Origin: Kalaharituber pfeilii
Taxonomy: Eukaryota > Ascomycota > Pezizomycetes > Pezizales > Pezizaceae
Direction: 5' to 3'
NCBI GenBank assembly: GCA_015179045.1
Contig: WHUZ01000041.1
Coordinates: forward strand, 471,358 to 535,357
DNA length: 64,000 bases
Made by a program: the position numbers and the translations under genes. Below are positions 1 through 10,490 of this stretch, in pieces. The notes below the pieces were generated by a model, which saw only the letters and a list, made by a program, of their open reading frames with translations, was not told the origin of the DNA and did not search any database. How positions within the stretch are numbered: position 1 is the stretch's first letter; each line of letters starts with the position of its first letter.

Positions 1-949
1 GCGAAACAGGACTGCCGATCATAGTCAGTAACCAAGATTGCTAATCTTAGCAGTTACTTACACCGTGCCGGGCAACCCATTACCACCAGCCTACTTGTTG
101 GTGTTAGCTAGACATCCTAGTAGTAGTACTGAGGTGGTAATACCTCTTGACGACACTTCAGCGAGACGTTTATATGGCATGACAGGTTACCCCTGTAACA
201 GCCATCCACCATATGCATAGCATTCCTCAAGTAGCAAGTTTAGTAGAGTACAACTTGAGAACCTATAATTTTTTCAGTATTAATAAAGCCAGCGAAATAG
301 CAGTTCCCCTTACCTTGCATCGTCAAGTTGCGGAGTTGAGAAGGGGCGAGGGGGTAAGTTTGAGAGAGCTTTATCTTCAGTTCAGGAAAATATCATAGTA
401 GTCAAGCTATCTTTATTTTGATTAGTATGTGAGCAAGACTTACTCAAGTTGACAGAGATTTTGCACAGTTTTATTAAATGTACTAATCAGTAGCCACTTT
501 TCGAGGTCATAGCTACAAAGTATAGAGATCTATTGGACGATAAGGACGATAAGAGAGGAGGCCCAAGTTGAAATACAATCAGCTCAAGCTCAGTACTATA
601 TAGAAGAAATAGAATAGAATTTATACATCCCCATGGATAGGTACCCCATTTACCACTTCGTTTTCATCCGGTATTTGTCTACAACCTTCATATGTAAGTG
701 AAACTCCTTGGCACCATAAGTTAATCCTTCACTATATGCATCAATAGTATACAAAAAATGATAATAACAATGAGTAATTCCCGATTCAAGTACTTAAATT
801 CTATTAAATCTTTAATTCAACAGTGTGAGTGAACGCGCTGGGGCGACCGATTTGAGCGACCGATATGTGCGACCGATGCAACAAATATATGAGCGTTGCA
901 GTGGAGATTCAACTGGTATACTGTACCAAGGGGGAGCAGCGAACACCAG
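1..949. other. No recognisable gene (left edge)
   Basis: I see only short open stretches on both strands, with no known motif, no tandem array and no terminal repeats. It may be old degraded repeat sequence. Confidence 0.4.
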
Positions 950-961
950 CAGTGGGAGTGG

Positions 962-1033
962 TTTTTTTTTTTTTTTTTTATTTCGCGTGACCCCGCTTGC
1001 AGCTGTTCGCCATGGCAGGGCATGAGGAAGGAA
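962..1033 (-). mobile_element. Micro-retroposon, tail B, 72 bp
   Basis: On the minus strand this reads as a short leader, then the B tail (starting CCCTGCCATGGCGAACAGCT and ending in GTCACGCGAAAT), then poly(A). It is flanked by the 12-bp direct repeat CAGTGGGAGTGG at 950-961 and 1034-1045. The poly(A) and target-site duplication show target-primed reverse transcription, yet only about 50 nt of template was copied. No protein is encoded. Confidence 0.85.
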
Positions 1034-1696
1034 CAGTGGGAGTGGTAGGCTGTGGGGTGGAACCAAATGTCCACGCCCAACCATAGAAAAGGTTTCCAGG
1101 AGGGACTCGTTACCAGCATTTTAGTGATGCAGGTAGGAGCGATGTTGACAGACCGTGTGACAGGTCTGTGTTCGGGTGTAGTGAGATGCAATGAACTGTA
1201 CAATTCCAATTAAATCCTTTCTACCAAGTAGAAAGGTGCATGTGCGAATTGCTGGCTGTATGTCATGGAGGATAGTAGACTACTGCTGCTCATACAGCGA
1301 AGCAAATACAATGGTTTCGGAATTAGCGTGCCCGAAGTGGTAACGAGCTGCCCCCCTGTAACGATCCACTCTCTTGGCACTCCTCGTCATGCATTCCTTG
1401 CCCTATTACCTATTACCGGATATACTGCGACTACGGAAATTGCATAGTATTATATCAATTTGATACCGCTGAATCTGAATATACTATCATAATAAGGAAA
1501 AAGCCAAAATTCCAATAACTATAACCAAATTCATCATTATTTATATGAATTAACCCCTCCCTGCATATAATATAGCTCAATATTCTCAGAATCAGGAAAA
1601 TAATTTAGAAAATGAGTAATAATCATTCGCCTAGCACTAGTCTTTTCAGTTAAAGTTAATAAATGTATATAGGAATTATATAGGATACACGCACCT

Positions 1697-3930
1697 TCAA
1701 ATATATAGAAGAAATTCACATTCTCGAGCTAATCTCTGCACCTCAATATCATCATCAGTGTCCTCAGAGTCCTCAGGTGATCCAGGAATACTAGGACTTG
1801 AAGTAGTGGTAGATGAAGCACTAGAGAAAGTAGCAGTAACTTCGTCTGAGGCATCAGGTATGATAGAAGAGGTCTGTGGCTCGAGATTTACTACTGGAAC
1901 CTCCTTCACCCCCCCCCTAGCAGGTGTTCGGACCCTCCCACCTCCTGAAGCAAAGGCCTTCCTCGGCCCCGGCCTCGCCCGCGAGCTCCTCCACGACCTC
2001 TCTTTGCGGCCCGCTCAGCTGCAGCTATTTCTCTCTGTTCTTGTTTCTCCTTTGCCTTTCTTTCTCGCTCCTCCGCTGCTAGCTGCTTTTTCACTTCAGC
2101 AGCTTCTTTCTTATCCTCAGCTATTTTTCGTCGCTCCTCTGCCTTCTGAATTTTCTCTTCCTCTTTTCTTATCTTCTCTACTGCTTTCTGTTCCTTTTCC
2201 AGCCTCTTCCGCTCTTTCTTTTCCTCTGCTTCCAGTGCTGCTTTGACTTCGGCTTGTCGAGAGGATTCAATATACACTCGATTAAGAGTCCGAGGGCCTT
2301 TAATATGCTTCGAACTACCAGCCGGAGCTTTTTTGACCATTTTACCATTCCGTAGAGCTTTGAAGGTTGTAGCATTAGGCTCAATCACCGTATATTTTCC
2401 TCCAGAAACAATACATGATTCATCACAGTCTTGCGTGTATATGGAGTCAAAATTGCCTTGTCCAGAGCAGTTCGCAGTACTATTTGCTTTGATGGAGTAT
2501 CTAATATAGAGAGATCTGAATTGACCGTCACTGTCGCTTGAACTTGAGGAGGAATAACTTTGTCGGGATCAATAGGCCAGCATCCAGACCCCCGCCATGC
2601 ACCCAAAATAGTATTGGTAGTAAAAGTAGATTGTCTGGCACCACAAAGAATTTCCCAGAAGTCAGGTTTGCGCAAAATATCACGAGGCTTTTGATATATC
2701 CAATCTTGTAAGCCATTGCGGTAGTGTCTTTGGAGAGGAGAGAAACATCTAACATCAAGAGGTTGCATTAAATGAGTTGAATGTGGAGGAAGACAAAGCA
2801 TTTGAATCCGGTGATTGAGTGCATATTCAACGACTTGGTAAGCGACATGGGAAGAGTGACCATCAACAATTAAAAGCCGCTAAGGATATTCGGATATATT
2901 AGAGGGAGGTAAGGTCAGTGAATCGCTCGAAATAATTATACTGCGTTTGTCATGTATAGTGCTTGTAGGAAGGCCGGATGCTATGGGGATGCCGGCGGTG
3001 GAGGCAGTGGAGGTAGTGGAGGTAGTGGTAGGGTTCACGGGGCGAGTATATGGCTCAAAGTGATATTTTATAAACTCAACACCTAGTTCATCATCCATGT
3101 ATCCACTAGGCGAGCGTCCAAAAGTTGCAGGAAGTTTATGGACACCCTCAGCACCGTAGTAGCCTTCTCTATGGGTTTTCGCCTGCCAGACAAGGTATGG
3201 AGGATCGTTATGTAACTAAACATCGCCATAGCCCTTAGGGCGGCATGCGATTAATGAAATTAAAAAAAAAAAAAAAAAGGTATGGAGGAATGATGTGACC
3301 AGCAGCATTTACTGTCTCTATGACAGTAACAAATTCTCGATTGCCATCAGTAACTGCAATTTTTCGCCTTGGACCTGCTCGAACAATACATTTCTGCCTG
3401 CCAGTTGCAATGCCCATAATAATACCCTTTTCATCATAGTTCCAGAGGTTGTCAGGGGTGATCTTAAGTTGGCGCATTGTAGTCTGAAGTGACCCATAAA
3501 ATGCCGAATGCGCTGGAATATTTGTCCCTTGCGAATGCCGAATGCGCTCAAGATATTGTACATATTTGCTGTTAACTATGGGATGTCGAAGTAAAAACCT
3601 CTCATGCCACCGATCTCCTGGAACTGCATTGCTAAACCTTCGCTGCAGAATTAAAACAGCCATAGATCTCAGCATTCGCAAATGAACTGGAAAGCCCATA
3701 TCACTCATTGTAAGTGCCCAGGCCTCTAATGCATTCTCTTCACCTCTAGTAAGCAATTGCTGCCTTTCGCGAGCCTCCTTCCTTCCTTTCTGTACCCCAT
3801 CGAGTCGTCTACGTAATGTAATAGCTTTTACATCAAAGTAGGAAGCAATTTTTGGTATTGACTCTTCCCGGTGTTTGTATGCATAAGCGATTGCTCGGTT
3901 AATGTTTTCAGACTTACTTTCCTGTCGCAT
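1697..3930 (-). pseudogene. Pogo/Fot1-like DDD transposase, interrupted
   Basis: The transposase would cut and paste this element. From the ATG at 3930 it has a Psq-like N-terminal helix-turn-helix (HREESIPKIASYFDVKAIT), a CENP-B-type region (LTRGEENALEAW to WHERFLLRHP), then the DDE_1 core. The catalytic aspartates are visible in NYDEKG, IVDGHSSH and PLDVRCF. The C-terminus is a long charged coiled coil, a Gly/Arg stretch and an acidic Ser/Glu tail. Three lesions are present: a 74-bp retroposon at 3205-3278, an in-frame TAG near 2882 just before the second Asp, and a frame change at a run of eight G (about 1907-1915) before the acidic tail. Apart from these the frame is continuous, so decay is recent. 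Confidence 0.85.
3205..3278 (+). mobile_element. Micro-retroposon, tail A, inside transposase
   Basis: The inserted unit is about 57 nt ending in the A tail (CATCGCCATAGCCCTTAGGG, then CGGCATGCGATTAATGAAAT) plus about 16 A. The target duplication GGTATGGAGGA occurs at 3194-3204 and 3279-3289. Removing the insert and one TSD copy restores the transposase frame across the site, so the host gene was coding when it was hit. Confidence 0.9.
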
Positions 3931-4267
3931 AGCTATTAACTGCGGGTAAAACGAGTTCAAAATATGTAGAATTCGCTGAGATATGCAGGATAATCGCGAT
4001 TGAAAGATGAGGAGCAGGTTGCCGAAGCGGGGGTGAAAATGTAGGATCGTTACAGGGGGGCAGATCGTTACCACATCGGGCACGTTAGTACAATATGCAG
4101 TCTTTGACATGGGCACCTTCATCTCTAGATCTCAATCCTATTGAGGGTATCTGAGGAATAATGATGAAGAGACTGAACAAGTGATATCCTAGACCTCATA
4201 GAGAACAACTTGTTCCTAGAACACTGGAAGAGTGGGACGTTATCAATGGTGAAGAGGTATTAGAGTC

Positions 4268-4709
4268 TTTTTTTTTTTTTATTTCATTACTCGCGTGCCG
4301 CCTGGTAGGGTATGGCGAGGTTTATTTAGATACATAATGATTAGAATAAGGTAAGAAAAGGAAATAAAAAGTGGAGGAAAGTCCCGTCTTTAATCTCGCC
4401 CTGCCCATTCCAACAGTTCCGCCAGTTTGTCTCCGTCCCCGTCTGATCTGGGGGGTGTCTTTAGGTCTGTCTCCCTCCCGGCCTTTCCGCTTCCATACTT
4501 CGCATTCGTTGAGTATGTGGGCGGTATTTTCCAGGTTTTTGCCGCACTATCTGCACTCCGGGCTGTCGACTTTTCCGATCTGGTGTCTCCAATGTCGCAG
4601 TCCTTTGTTGCCTAGGATGCCGGCGAGGGTGGCGACCGCGGTCCTGGTCCCTAGTCGTTGTAGTGGGCGATAATCTAGGTGTAGTCTGTTTCGTTCGCTC
4701 GCTCTTCGT
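4268..4709 (-). mobile_element. 5'-truncated LINE (tail A), ORF2 C-terminus
   Basis: On the minus strand it encodes the end of a LINE ORF2, including the C-terminal zinc-binding motif (SPECRWCG, then H-x4-C), followed by a short 3'UTR, a variant A tail and poly(A). The TSD is GAGGT(A/G)TTAGAGTC at 4254-4267 and 4710-4723 with one mismatch. RT and RNase H are missing because of 5' truncation. Confidence 0.85.
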
Positions 4710-4988
4710 GAGGTGTTAGAGTCGATAGGTTCTACGCCTCAACGAGTGCAAGCTGTAATCATAGCAAATGGTGGACATACACAATACTAATGCAATGTTG
4801 ATATTATTCTCATGTTCAGTGAGCCAAATGCATTCAAGTTGTTCATATTGCATCTTACACACCTGAATACAGACCTCTCGCAAGGTCTGCCAACACCGCC
4901 CCCACCTGCATCACGAAATGCTGGTAACGAGTACTTCTAAGAACATCCTACACGCGCCGCAAAAACTCTTGCAACTATGGAACAAGTT

Positions 4989-5049
4989 TTTTTTTTTTTT
5001 TTTTTTTTTTATCACATGACCCCGCTCGCAGCTGTTCGCCAAGGCAGGG
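4989..5049 (-). mobile_element. Micro-retroposon, tail B, 61 bp
   Basis: It contains only the B tail (about 39 nt) and a 22-nt A-tail, read on the minus strand. The perfect 14-bp TSD CTATGGAACAAGTT lies at 4975-4988 and 5050-5063. It is one of the clearest examples of the ultra-short class. Confidence 0.92.
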
Positions 5050-5159
5050 CTATGGAACAAGTTGAGTGCCGCCTTAGTGTAAGGTAATCAATCACGACTG
5101 CCAAATTACATGTAATTAGGGGAAGCTTGAAGAATTCCCCACATCAATAAAAAAAAATA

Positions 5160-5222
5160 TTTCCGCCGGGCGCAAGCACCCCGCCCTGGGCGCGCCGATT
5201 CGCCCATAGCACCCGGCGGATT
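5160..5222. repeat. GC-rich hairpin in AT-rich DNA
   Basis: TCCGCCGGGCGC near 5162 pairs with GCACCCGGCGGA near 5210 (one G-T pair), enclosing about 35 GC-rich bases. The flanks are AT-rich. No TSD was found, so it is only a potential hairpin. Confidence 0.4.
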
Positions 5223-5509
5223 GAAAATCTTGTATGGTGTGCTCAACGTATAATCAAACTACCTATCGTGCCCTATTGCGTCTGGTGGAACCAAAATCAT
5301 TTTCCCCGCCCAGGGTATAATTGATGATACTTCTCAAAACCCGGGCATGCCTACTCTCATATTCGGCATAGGAACGTATACACAGGTAATGCCGATCACG
5401 CTGTAGATGCCATGTCATGCAGTGAACAACTGATTATTTATTTCTAGCTATTTTGATATATACTAGTGCCATTTCATTATTCTACCATGCCATGCCATCA
5501 TCTATCACC

Positions 5510-5899
5510 TTACCGATCTAGCTCTTTCATGTAAATATAGCCCACATTGCCACAGCTCGCTATGATGCATCTCAAGCCAACGAGAAGAGCTACGATTCAG
5601 CTCATAGTGCCATATCTCGCACCGTCGTAGCAGACCTGTCCTACCTAGTGATCTCATGTTGCTGTCTCTGGCACCGTCGAAAAGATGGTGCCATACCTGT
5701 TAAAAGAGCTTGTTCTGTAGCATATCGCACCGTCGAGAGGGACCTACCATACTTGTTAAAAGAGCTCATTCTGCTGCATCTCGCACGCCGTCGAGAGGGG
5801 CTGCCATACCTGTCAAATTCAGCTCATGTTGCCACATCTTATGCCATCGCGGCATACCTGTCATACCTGTTAAGTTAATCTCATGTTGCCAAATCTCGT
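5510..5899. repeat. ~57-bp degenerate minisatellite
   Basis: The unit runs roughly GAGCTCATTCTGCTGCATCT, then CGCACCGTCGAGAGGG, then CCATACCTGTTAAA. About six diverged copies are seen here. The same array resumes after each LINE insertion at 6518-6577 and 7158-7345, and related units lie far away at 54.27-54.36 kb and 54.9-55.01 kb. Confidence 0.8.
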
Positions 5900-6517
5900 T
5901 TTTTTTTTTCTTTTTTTTTTTTTTTTTATATCATTAATCGCTTGCCGCCCTATGGGCTATGACGATGTGTTATGTGTATATGTATGTATCTAGGAAATAA
6001 ATGATAACAGGAAAGAAAAAAAACCAGTCATAAATCATTAACCTCTTCATTCTCCGAGCAGCTCCATCAGCCTCTTCAGCGGGTCTTCCCCCCCCACCTC
6101 CTCCCCTCTGACCCGCGGTGGTCTCCTGACGTGCTCATCCCCCCCTGGCCATCTCCGTCTCCACACTCCGCACCGTTCTAATAGGTGCCTCGTCGTCTCC
6201 TCCTCCTCCCCGCACCACCTGCATTCTGGGCCGTCCCCTTCCCCTATATGCCATCTCTACGCCCGCAGCCCCTTGCCCCCCAAAAGGCCTGCCAATCGTC
6301 CTGTAATGTGTCCGAGCCTTTCTAACGGTCTATATGGCAGCTCCAGTCGGTTCCTCTCCCCCGCTCTCTCTCTCCTCCCTCTTTGTCTCATTCCGGCTTC
6401 CGTTACCATCTCCGGTTTGCGCTGCAGCGCGGTGCCCCTCTTGCTGCCTCGTCCGCCGCCTCGTTACCGTGGATGCCCCTGTGAGCCTTCACCCACAGCA
6501 CCGCCATGTCCCGATCG
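5900..6517 (-). mobile_element. 5'-truncated LINE (tail A) with RNase H fragment
   Basis: On the minus strand it starts in the RNase H domain (VLWVKAHRGIHGNEAADEAA), reads through the ORF2 C-terminus, and ends in a 3'UTR, A tail and poly(A). The perfect TSD TGCCAAATCTCGT lies at 5887-5899 and 6518-6530. It sits inside the ~57-bp minisatellite. Confidence 0.88.
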
Positions 6518-6577
6518 TGCCAAATCTCGTGCCGTCGAGAGGGGCCTGCCATACCTGTTAAGTTGAGCTCACGTTGT

Positions 6578-7157
6578 GCCAAAGTAGGCACTCAGTTACA
6601 ATACCAGGACGAAACCGTCACGGAGGCAGGATGGAGACAACAAGCCAAAGCTAACAGGGCCACTGAGAGAAACAGACTCGACATTACATACAAACCGCTA
6701 CAACGGCTAGGGCACAGGGTACGCATACTCGCCGGCATCCTCGGGGGTAAGGGCCTAAGGGACTGGAAGCTCAAAATCGGAATTTTTTTTTTTTTTTTTT
6801 TTTTATATCATTTATCGCATGCCGCCCAGTGCCGACAGCCCGGAGTGCCGATGGTGTGGCGAGGACAACGAAACCACCCAACATGTCTTGACCCAGTGCC
6901 AGGCATGGAAATAACGATGCCCAAGGGGGATGGAGGACCTCTGCCGTCGGAGAAGCGACGGCCAGAGCGGACCAGACGAAGGCGGAGACAAATTGATAGA
7001 ACTGCTTGATTGGGCGGGACAGTGAACGGGATGCGGAGGACAAAGTTATTTCCTTTCTTTCTTTACGTAACTAAACATTTCTATGTGTAACTAAACATCG
7101 CCATAGCCCTTAGGGCGGCACGCGATTAATGATATGAAAAAAAAAAAAAAAAAAAGA
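6578..7157 (+). mobile_element. 5'-truncated LINE (tail A), opposite orientation
   Basis: It encodes the post-RNase H part of a LINE ORF2 (starting KVGTQLQYQDETVTEAG) and the CRWCG zinc motif, then a 3'UTR, the A tail and poly(A). The TSD is GAGCTCACGTTGT at 6565-6577 and GAGCTCATGTTGT at 7158-7170. A T-rich micro-insertion (about 6781-6826) splits the coding part between KIG and SADSPECRW. Confidence 0.82.
6781..6826 (-). mobile_element. Micro-insertion of tail A inside a LINE
   Basis: About 24 T, then ATATCATTTATCGCATGCCG and a few more bases, which is the reverse complement of the last ~23 nt of tail A. It interrupts the CRWCG-encoding region of the surrounding LINE. I could not find a clear target-site duplication, unlike the other short insertions. 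Confidence 0.7.
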
Positions 7158-7376
7158 GAGCTCATGTTGTCATATCTCGAGCCGTCGAAAGGGGCCTGCC
7201 ATACTTGCTAAACGACCTGGTTCTGCAGCATATCGCGCTGTTGAGATGGAGCTGCCATACCTGCAAATGGAGCTCATTCTGTAGCATATTGCGCCGTTGA
7301 GAGGGTCCTACTATACCTGTTAACAGAGCTCATTCTGCTGCCTGAACTCTGAAAAGAAGGAACCAGTAAACACTTT

Positions 7377-7861
7377 TCATCTGATACTCTCCCTTGCCTT
7401 CTGCATTACCTCAGAGGTAAAAGGAGAATCCAATCTTGCATTGTTTAACGAAGCAGTCTGAGAAACGACGAAGAAAGGAATACCAACCTGTCTGCCAGCA
7501 ACATCTTCAAGAACAAACCTTTCATACTCTCTAGCAGCTTTCTTGATAGCAGAGCAGTTAGGACAGTTGCAGAGACCAGGAAACAGGAGGTTTTTTTTTT
7601 TTTTTTTTTATTTTTTTTATTTCACGTGACCCCGCGTGCAGCTGTTCGCCATGGCAGGACAAACAGGAGGTTAAAACAGGCCTCATCTCTCAAGAGAGTC
7701 TTATTAGTTGCATTATTATCTCCTATTTTTCTGTCCTTACTATTATTACTACCAGCTGGTACAGAGGTATTAGAAGATTGCTTAGAATAGTTAGAGCAAG
7801 AGTAGAAAGAAATACTAGCAGACCAAGTAATATCTTCAGGAACCTCTCTCTTCTTAGACAC
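7377..7861 (-). pseudogene. Small hypothetical protein gene split by a micro-retroposon
   Basis: On the minus strand a frame starts at 7861 (MSKKREVPEDITWSASISF) and, once the 68-bp insert and one TSD are ignored, continues to a TGA at 7377-7379. It would give about 134 residues. The restored middle carries CNCPNC, a plausible metal-binding cluster. I do not recognise the family. It may be one exon of a larger gene whose 5' part was disturbed by the LINE at about 7985-8355. Confidence 0.5.
7593..7660 (-). mobile_element. Micro-retroposon, tail B, 68 bp
   Basis: B tail plus a long interrupted A-tail on the minus strand. The TSD AAACAGGAGGTT is perfect at 7581-7592 and 7661-7672. It lies within an otherwise open frame (7377-7861). 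Confidence 0.9.
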
Positions 7862-7984
7862 CCAATCCTTTATAGAAGAATTTAAAGCAGGAGACTTTTA
7901 TTCTAAAATAATTATACAATTAGTAAAAGAATAAACTAATAGAGCAGAAAAAGTCAACTTACCACTCTCTATCTCAACTCTCTT

Positions 7985-8324
7985 CATCAGATAGGGAAGG
8001 AGGAGTCTCCGGAGTGCAGATGGTGCGGAAAGGCACTCGAGAATTGCAGACATATAACGAGAGAGTGCGAAGGCGTGGAAGAAGAGACTACCGAGAGGAG
8101 AGTCCGGGTTGAAGACGCCAAGAGAAGGGGAGGGCAAGAAGGGGAAGGGGGAGAAGAAGAGGACGAGAGAGGGAGAGGAGAGGGGGATGACTTTGGCAGA
8201 AGTCTTGGACTGGGCAGCGAGCTAGATGTTTTTCTTGTTTCCTATTTTATCGTATTTTATCGTTATCCTACACACCGTGTACTTAACACCTCGCCACAGC
8301 CTAACAGGCGGCATGCGAGTAATG

Positions 8325-8355
<31 letters not shown>
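7985..8355 (+). mobile_element. 5'-truncated LINE (tail A variant)
   Basis: It encodes IGKEESPECRWCG and the following ORF2 C-terminus, which becomes highly Arg/Glu/Gly-rich, then an A-tail variant whose inner stem reads GCCT/AGGC, and about 28 A. No TSD was identified, so the 5' limit is approximate. Confidence 0.75.
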
Positions 8356-8361
<6 letters not shown>

Positions 8362-8756
8362 GTGCGCACACAATATGCTTAATAAGCGCAATACACCCAA
8401 TACTCATGCGCGAGCTCAATATGCTTAATACACCCGATTTGCCCAATGTCTGCAGGGTGGTCAGTTATCTCAATCTGGCAATATCGCAGCTTGACAGTTT
8501 ACGACGTTGCAAAGGCCACTTGGTGGGCCACTCAGTAGGCCGCCACTTGGTTGGCCGCTTACGGAATGTCTCCATCCAGTCACTTTTCTGACTGGATGGA
8601 AGCAGGGATAAAAGGCGCTAGCCAGATATATATTGAAAGCATCCGCTAATCTACTAGTACAAAATGTCACAATACAAGGATGCATGGATATTTCGAAAAA
8701 TTTGAACAATGCTTCCTTCACTGCCTCCCTTCTGCTACCGGTATTGCTTCAGCTTA

Positions 8757-8845
8757 CATCTCGTCTCATACAACCTCGCCTCATAGAACCTCGCCTCACA
8801 GAACCTCGCTTCATACAACCTCGCCTAAAGCCTCGCCTTACACTA
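8757..8845. repeat. 15-bp tandem repeat (CTCRYACAACCTCGC-like)
   Basis: About six copies of a 15-bp unit, each with ACCTCGCCTCAT-like sequence, lie just upstream of the FAR1-like gene stump. Confidence 0.7.
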
Positions 8846-8870
8846 TCACGACTCCAATCATCTCTTTTCG

Positions 8871-9790
8871 ATGTCTGTATCTCTTCTCCGTGCTCGCGAA
8901 ATCATTGCTGCTATGCCGGCTGCATATTTAAAAAAGCCTGAGAAGGGTGAAAGATATGGGCTAAACCCCAGTGCTGCGAAAACCCGTTTGCAGGCTTATG
9001 CTTTTTCTCAAGGTTTCTTGATTTCGGTGGCAAGTGGCTCAGAGCAATGTGGAAGAATCCACTATAGATGTGTCCACTATGGTGATGCTCCTTGCAATTG
9101 CTATAGTTTAACAGCCACTGCTGTGACCCAAAAGGAATATAAAGCCAGTGATGGTATGAGCAAGACTGACCCTGGAAAAAAGCTTCGTCAATGCCAGGCC
9201 TTGGTAAGTCAATTATAAATATATCCATTTAGTTTGTATATTAACTATTGAGGTAGCATCGATACCTTGGCTGCAAATGGGAGGTATATATATCCCTACA
9301 GAAGGTGGAAAAGACCAGCAAAGATAGCGTTCAAAAGGAATGGTTTATGGGAGTAAAGCAACTTGAGCATACATATGAGATGGCAGAAAATCCATTTGAT
9401 TATCCGGAACATTTTACATTCGACCAAGACCATGAAAAGCTTCTTGCAGAAGCTCATCGTCTTAAAGAAGCCGGTGTTAGTCATACACAAGCAAACAATA
9501 TCTGTAACGGATGGTGGTAAACGCAGAGAGTTACCGTCCGCCAGGCCAAAAAGACACTTGACCAGTGATACTCGCTAGTCCTCTGCGTAGCTCATATAGC
9601 ATATTTATTTCGCAACTGCGACGCCGGCGCCCAGCTGTCGCATATCGCCTACGTCGCATATGCGTATATGGTATGCGCGCGCGCATCCACTGACTGCCCG
9701 CCCTACGGTTGCGGTGAATCCGTAACAATATTCTTCTTGCACCTATTGGGTATAAAGCCTATTATAATAATAGTAATCTATATAGTAATG
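8871..9790 (+). pseudogene. FAR1/MULE transposase, N-terminal stump
   Basis: The first exon begins at 8871 and carries a FAR1-type DNA-binding region (RLQAYAFSQGFLISVASGS, then C/H-rich IHYRCVHYG). A likely intron starts with GTAAGT near 9206 and ends before 9305. The next exon has NPFDYPEHFTF and AEAHRLKEAGVSHTQANNI, which aligns with the same region of the MULE transposase at 26.2-28.6 kb. A solo LTR splits it at 9503. Past the LTR the frame continues (LLAPIGYKAYYNN) and still resembles the MULE before it runs into a minisatellite near 9790. The DDE core is absent. Confidence 0.7.
9503..9727 (-). mobile_element. Solo LTR, ~225 bp (short-LTR family, copy 1)
   Basis: Reads TGTAACGGATGG...GAATCCGTAACA, so the ends are TG...CA with an 8-bp inverted terminus. 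The 5-bp flanks are ATATC and ATATT. Two more copies lie at 35917-36153 and 52189-52403. No internal region or coding is present, which fits LTR-LTR recombination. Confidence 0.85.
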
Positions 9791-10490
9791 TATTATGCTC
9801 ATCGCGTCGTGGCAAGGCTAGCCTCTCACGTGTGGCAGCATTTACACAGCATGGCAGCATTCACGCAGTATGGTAGCATTTACGCAGCATGGCAGCAAGG
9901 TGAGTTGCGGTATCATGTTCATTGCGTGTGGCAAGGCTAAGCTCTCGCATGTGGCAGAATACATCCTACGTGGCAGCATCCGCGCAGCGTGGCAGTATAC
10001 AGGCAGCACGGCAGCATTCACGCAGCATGGCAGCATTTACGCATCATGGCACCAAGGTGAGTTCTAGTATCATGCTCATCGCGTCGTGGCAAGGCTAAAC
10101 GGAAGTAGGGGATCATACCGGGCGTCACCCGCATCATGGAAGAGTCCGCGGGCACAACATGTATTTAGGTTGATAGGTAGTTGATTTATTTTTTCTTAAT
10201 AAGACCCTCGCCATAGCACACTGGGCGGCACGCGAGTATTGATATTAAAAAAAAAAAAAAAAAAAAAAAAGTGGCAAGGCTAACCTCTCGTTTGTGGCAG
10301 AATACAGAATACATCCCACAGCAGCATCTGCTAAGCATCACATGCGCATTCAACGTTGTACAGCAGCATTCGCGCAGCATGGCAGTATGCGCACAGCATG
10401 ACAGTATCCGTTCAGTATGGCAGCATTCGACGCAGTATGGTGCCATTTGCGTGGCATTGCACATAGGCGTAGCCTAGCAGACCCTTTGAT
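9790..10490. repeat. Minisatellite with CAGCAT(G/T) core
   Basis: Many diverged units contain CATGGCAGCATTCACGCAG and the longer GTGGCAAGGCTAA motif. A retroposon interrupts the array at 10099-10270. Confidence 0.8.
10099..10270 (+). mobile_element. 5'-truncated gag-only retroposon 3' end (tail A)
   Basis: 172 bp matching the 3'UTR of the gag-only element at 14620-15027: a CCGCGGGC segment, a short linker, the A tail and about 20 A. The perfect TSD GTGGCAAGGCTAA lies at 10086-10098 and 10271-10283. Confidence 0.88.

Larger units (their letters stand above)
1326..4085 (-). mobile_element. Pogo/Fot1-type DNA transposon with TIRs
   Basis: Terminal inverted repeats of about 42 bp lie at 1326-1367 and about 4044-4085. 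The left starts GCGTGCCCGAAGTGG and the right, read inward, starts ACGTGCCCGATGTGG. The 5'-TA-3' dinucleotide flanks both ends (1324-1325 and 4086-4087), as expected for the Tc1/mariner/pogo superfamily. The element is 2760 bp and holds one minus-strand transposase gene that fills most of it. It is inactive because the gene is interrupted. Confidence 0.88.

Noticed and set aside
812..1209. Overlapping 90-130-codon frames with runs of K or F
   Set aside because: They are read-throughs of the poly(T)/poly(A) of a micro-retroposon and have no motif.
1758..2246. 162-codon plus-strand frame rich in Leu/Pro/Ser
   Set aside because: It is antisense to the charged C-terminal coil of the pogo transposase.
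5510..7345. Possible CRISPR array (regular ~57-bp repeats)
   Set aside because: Repeats are contiguous and degenerate with no unique spacers, and the genome is eukaryotic.
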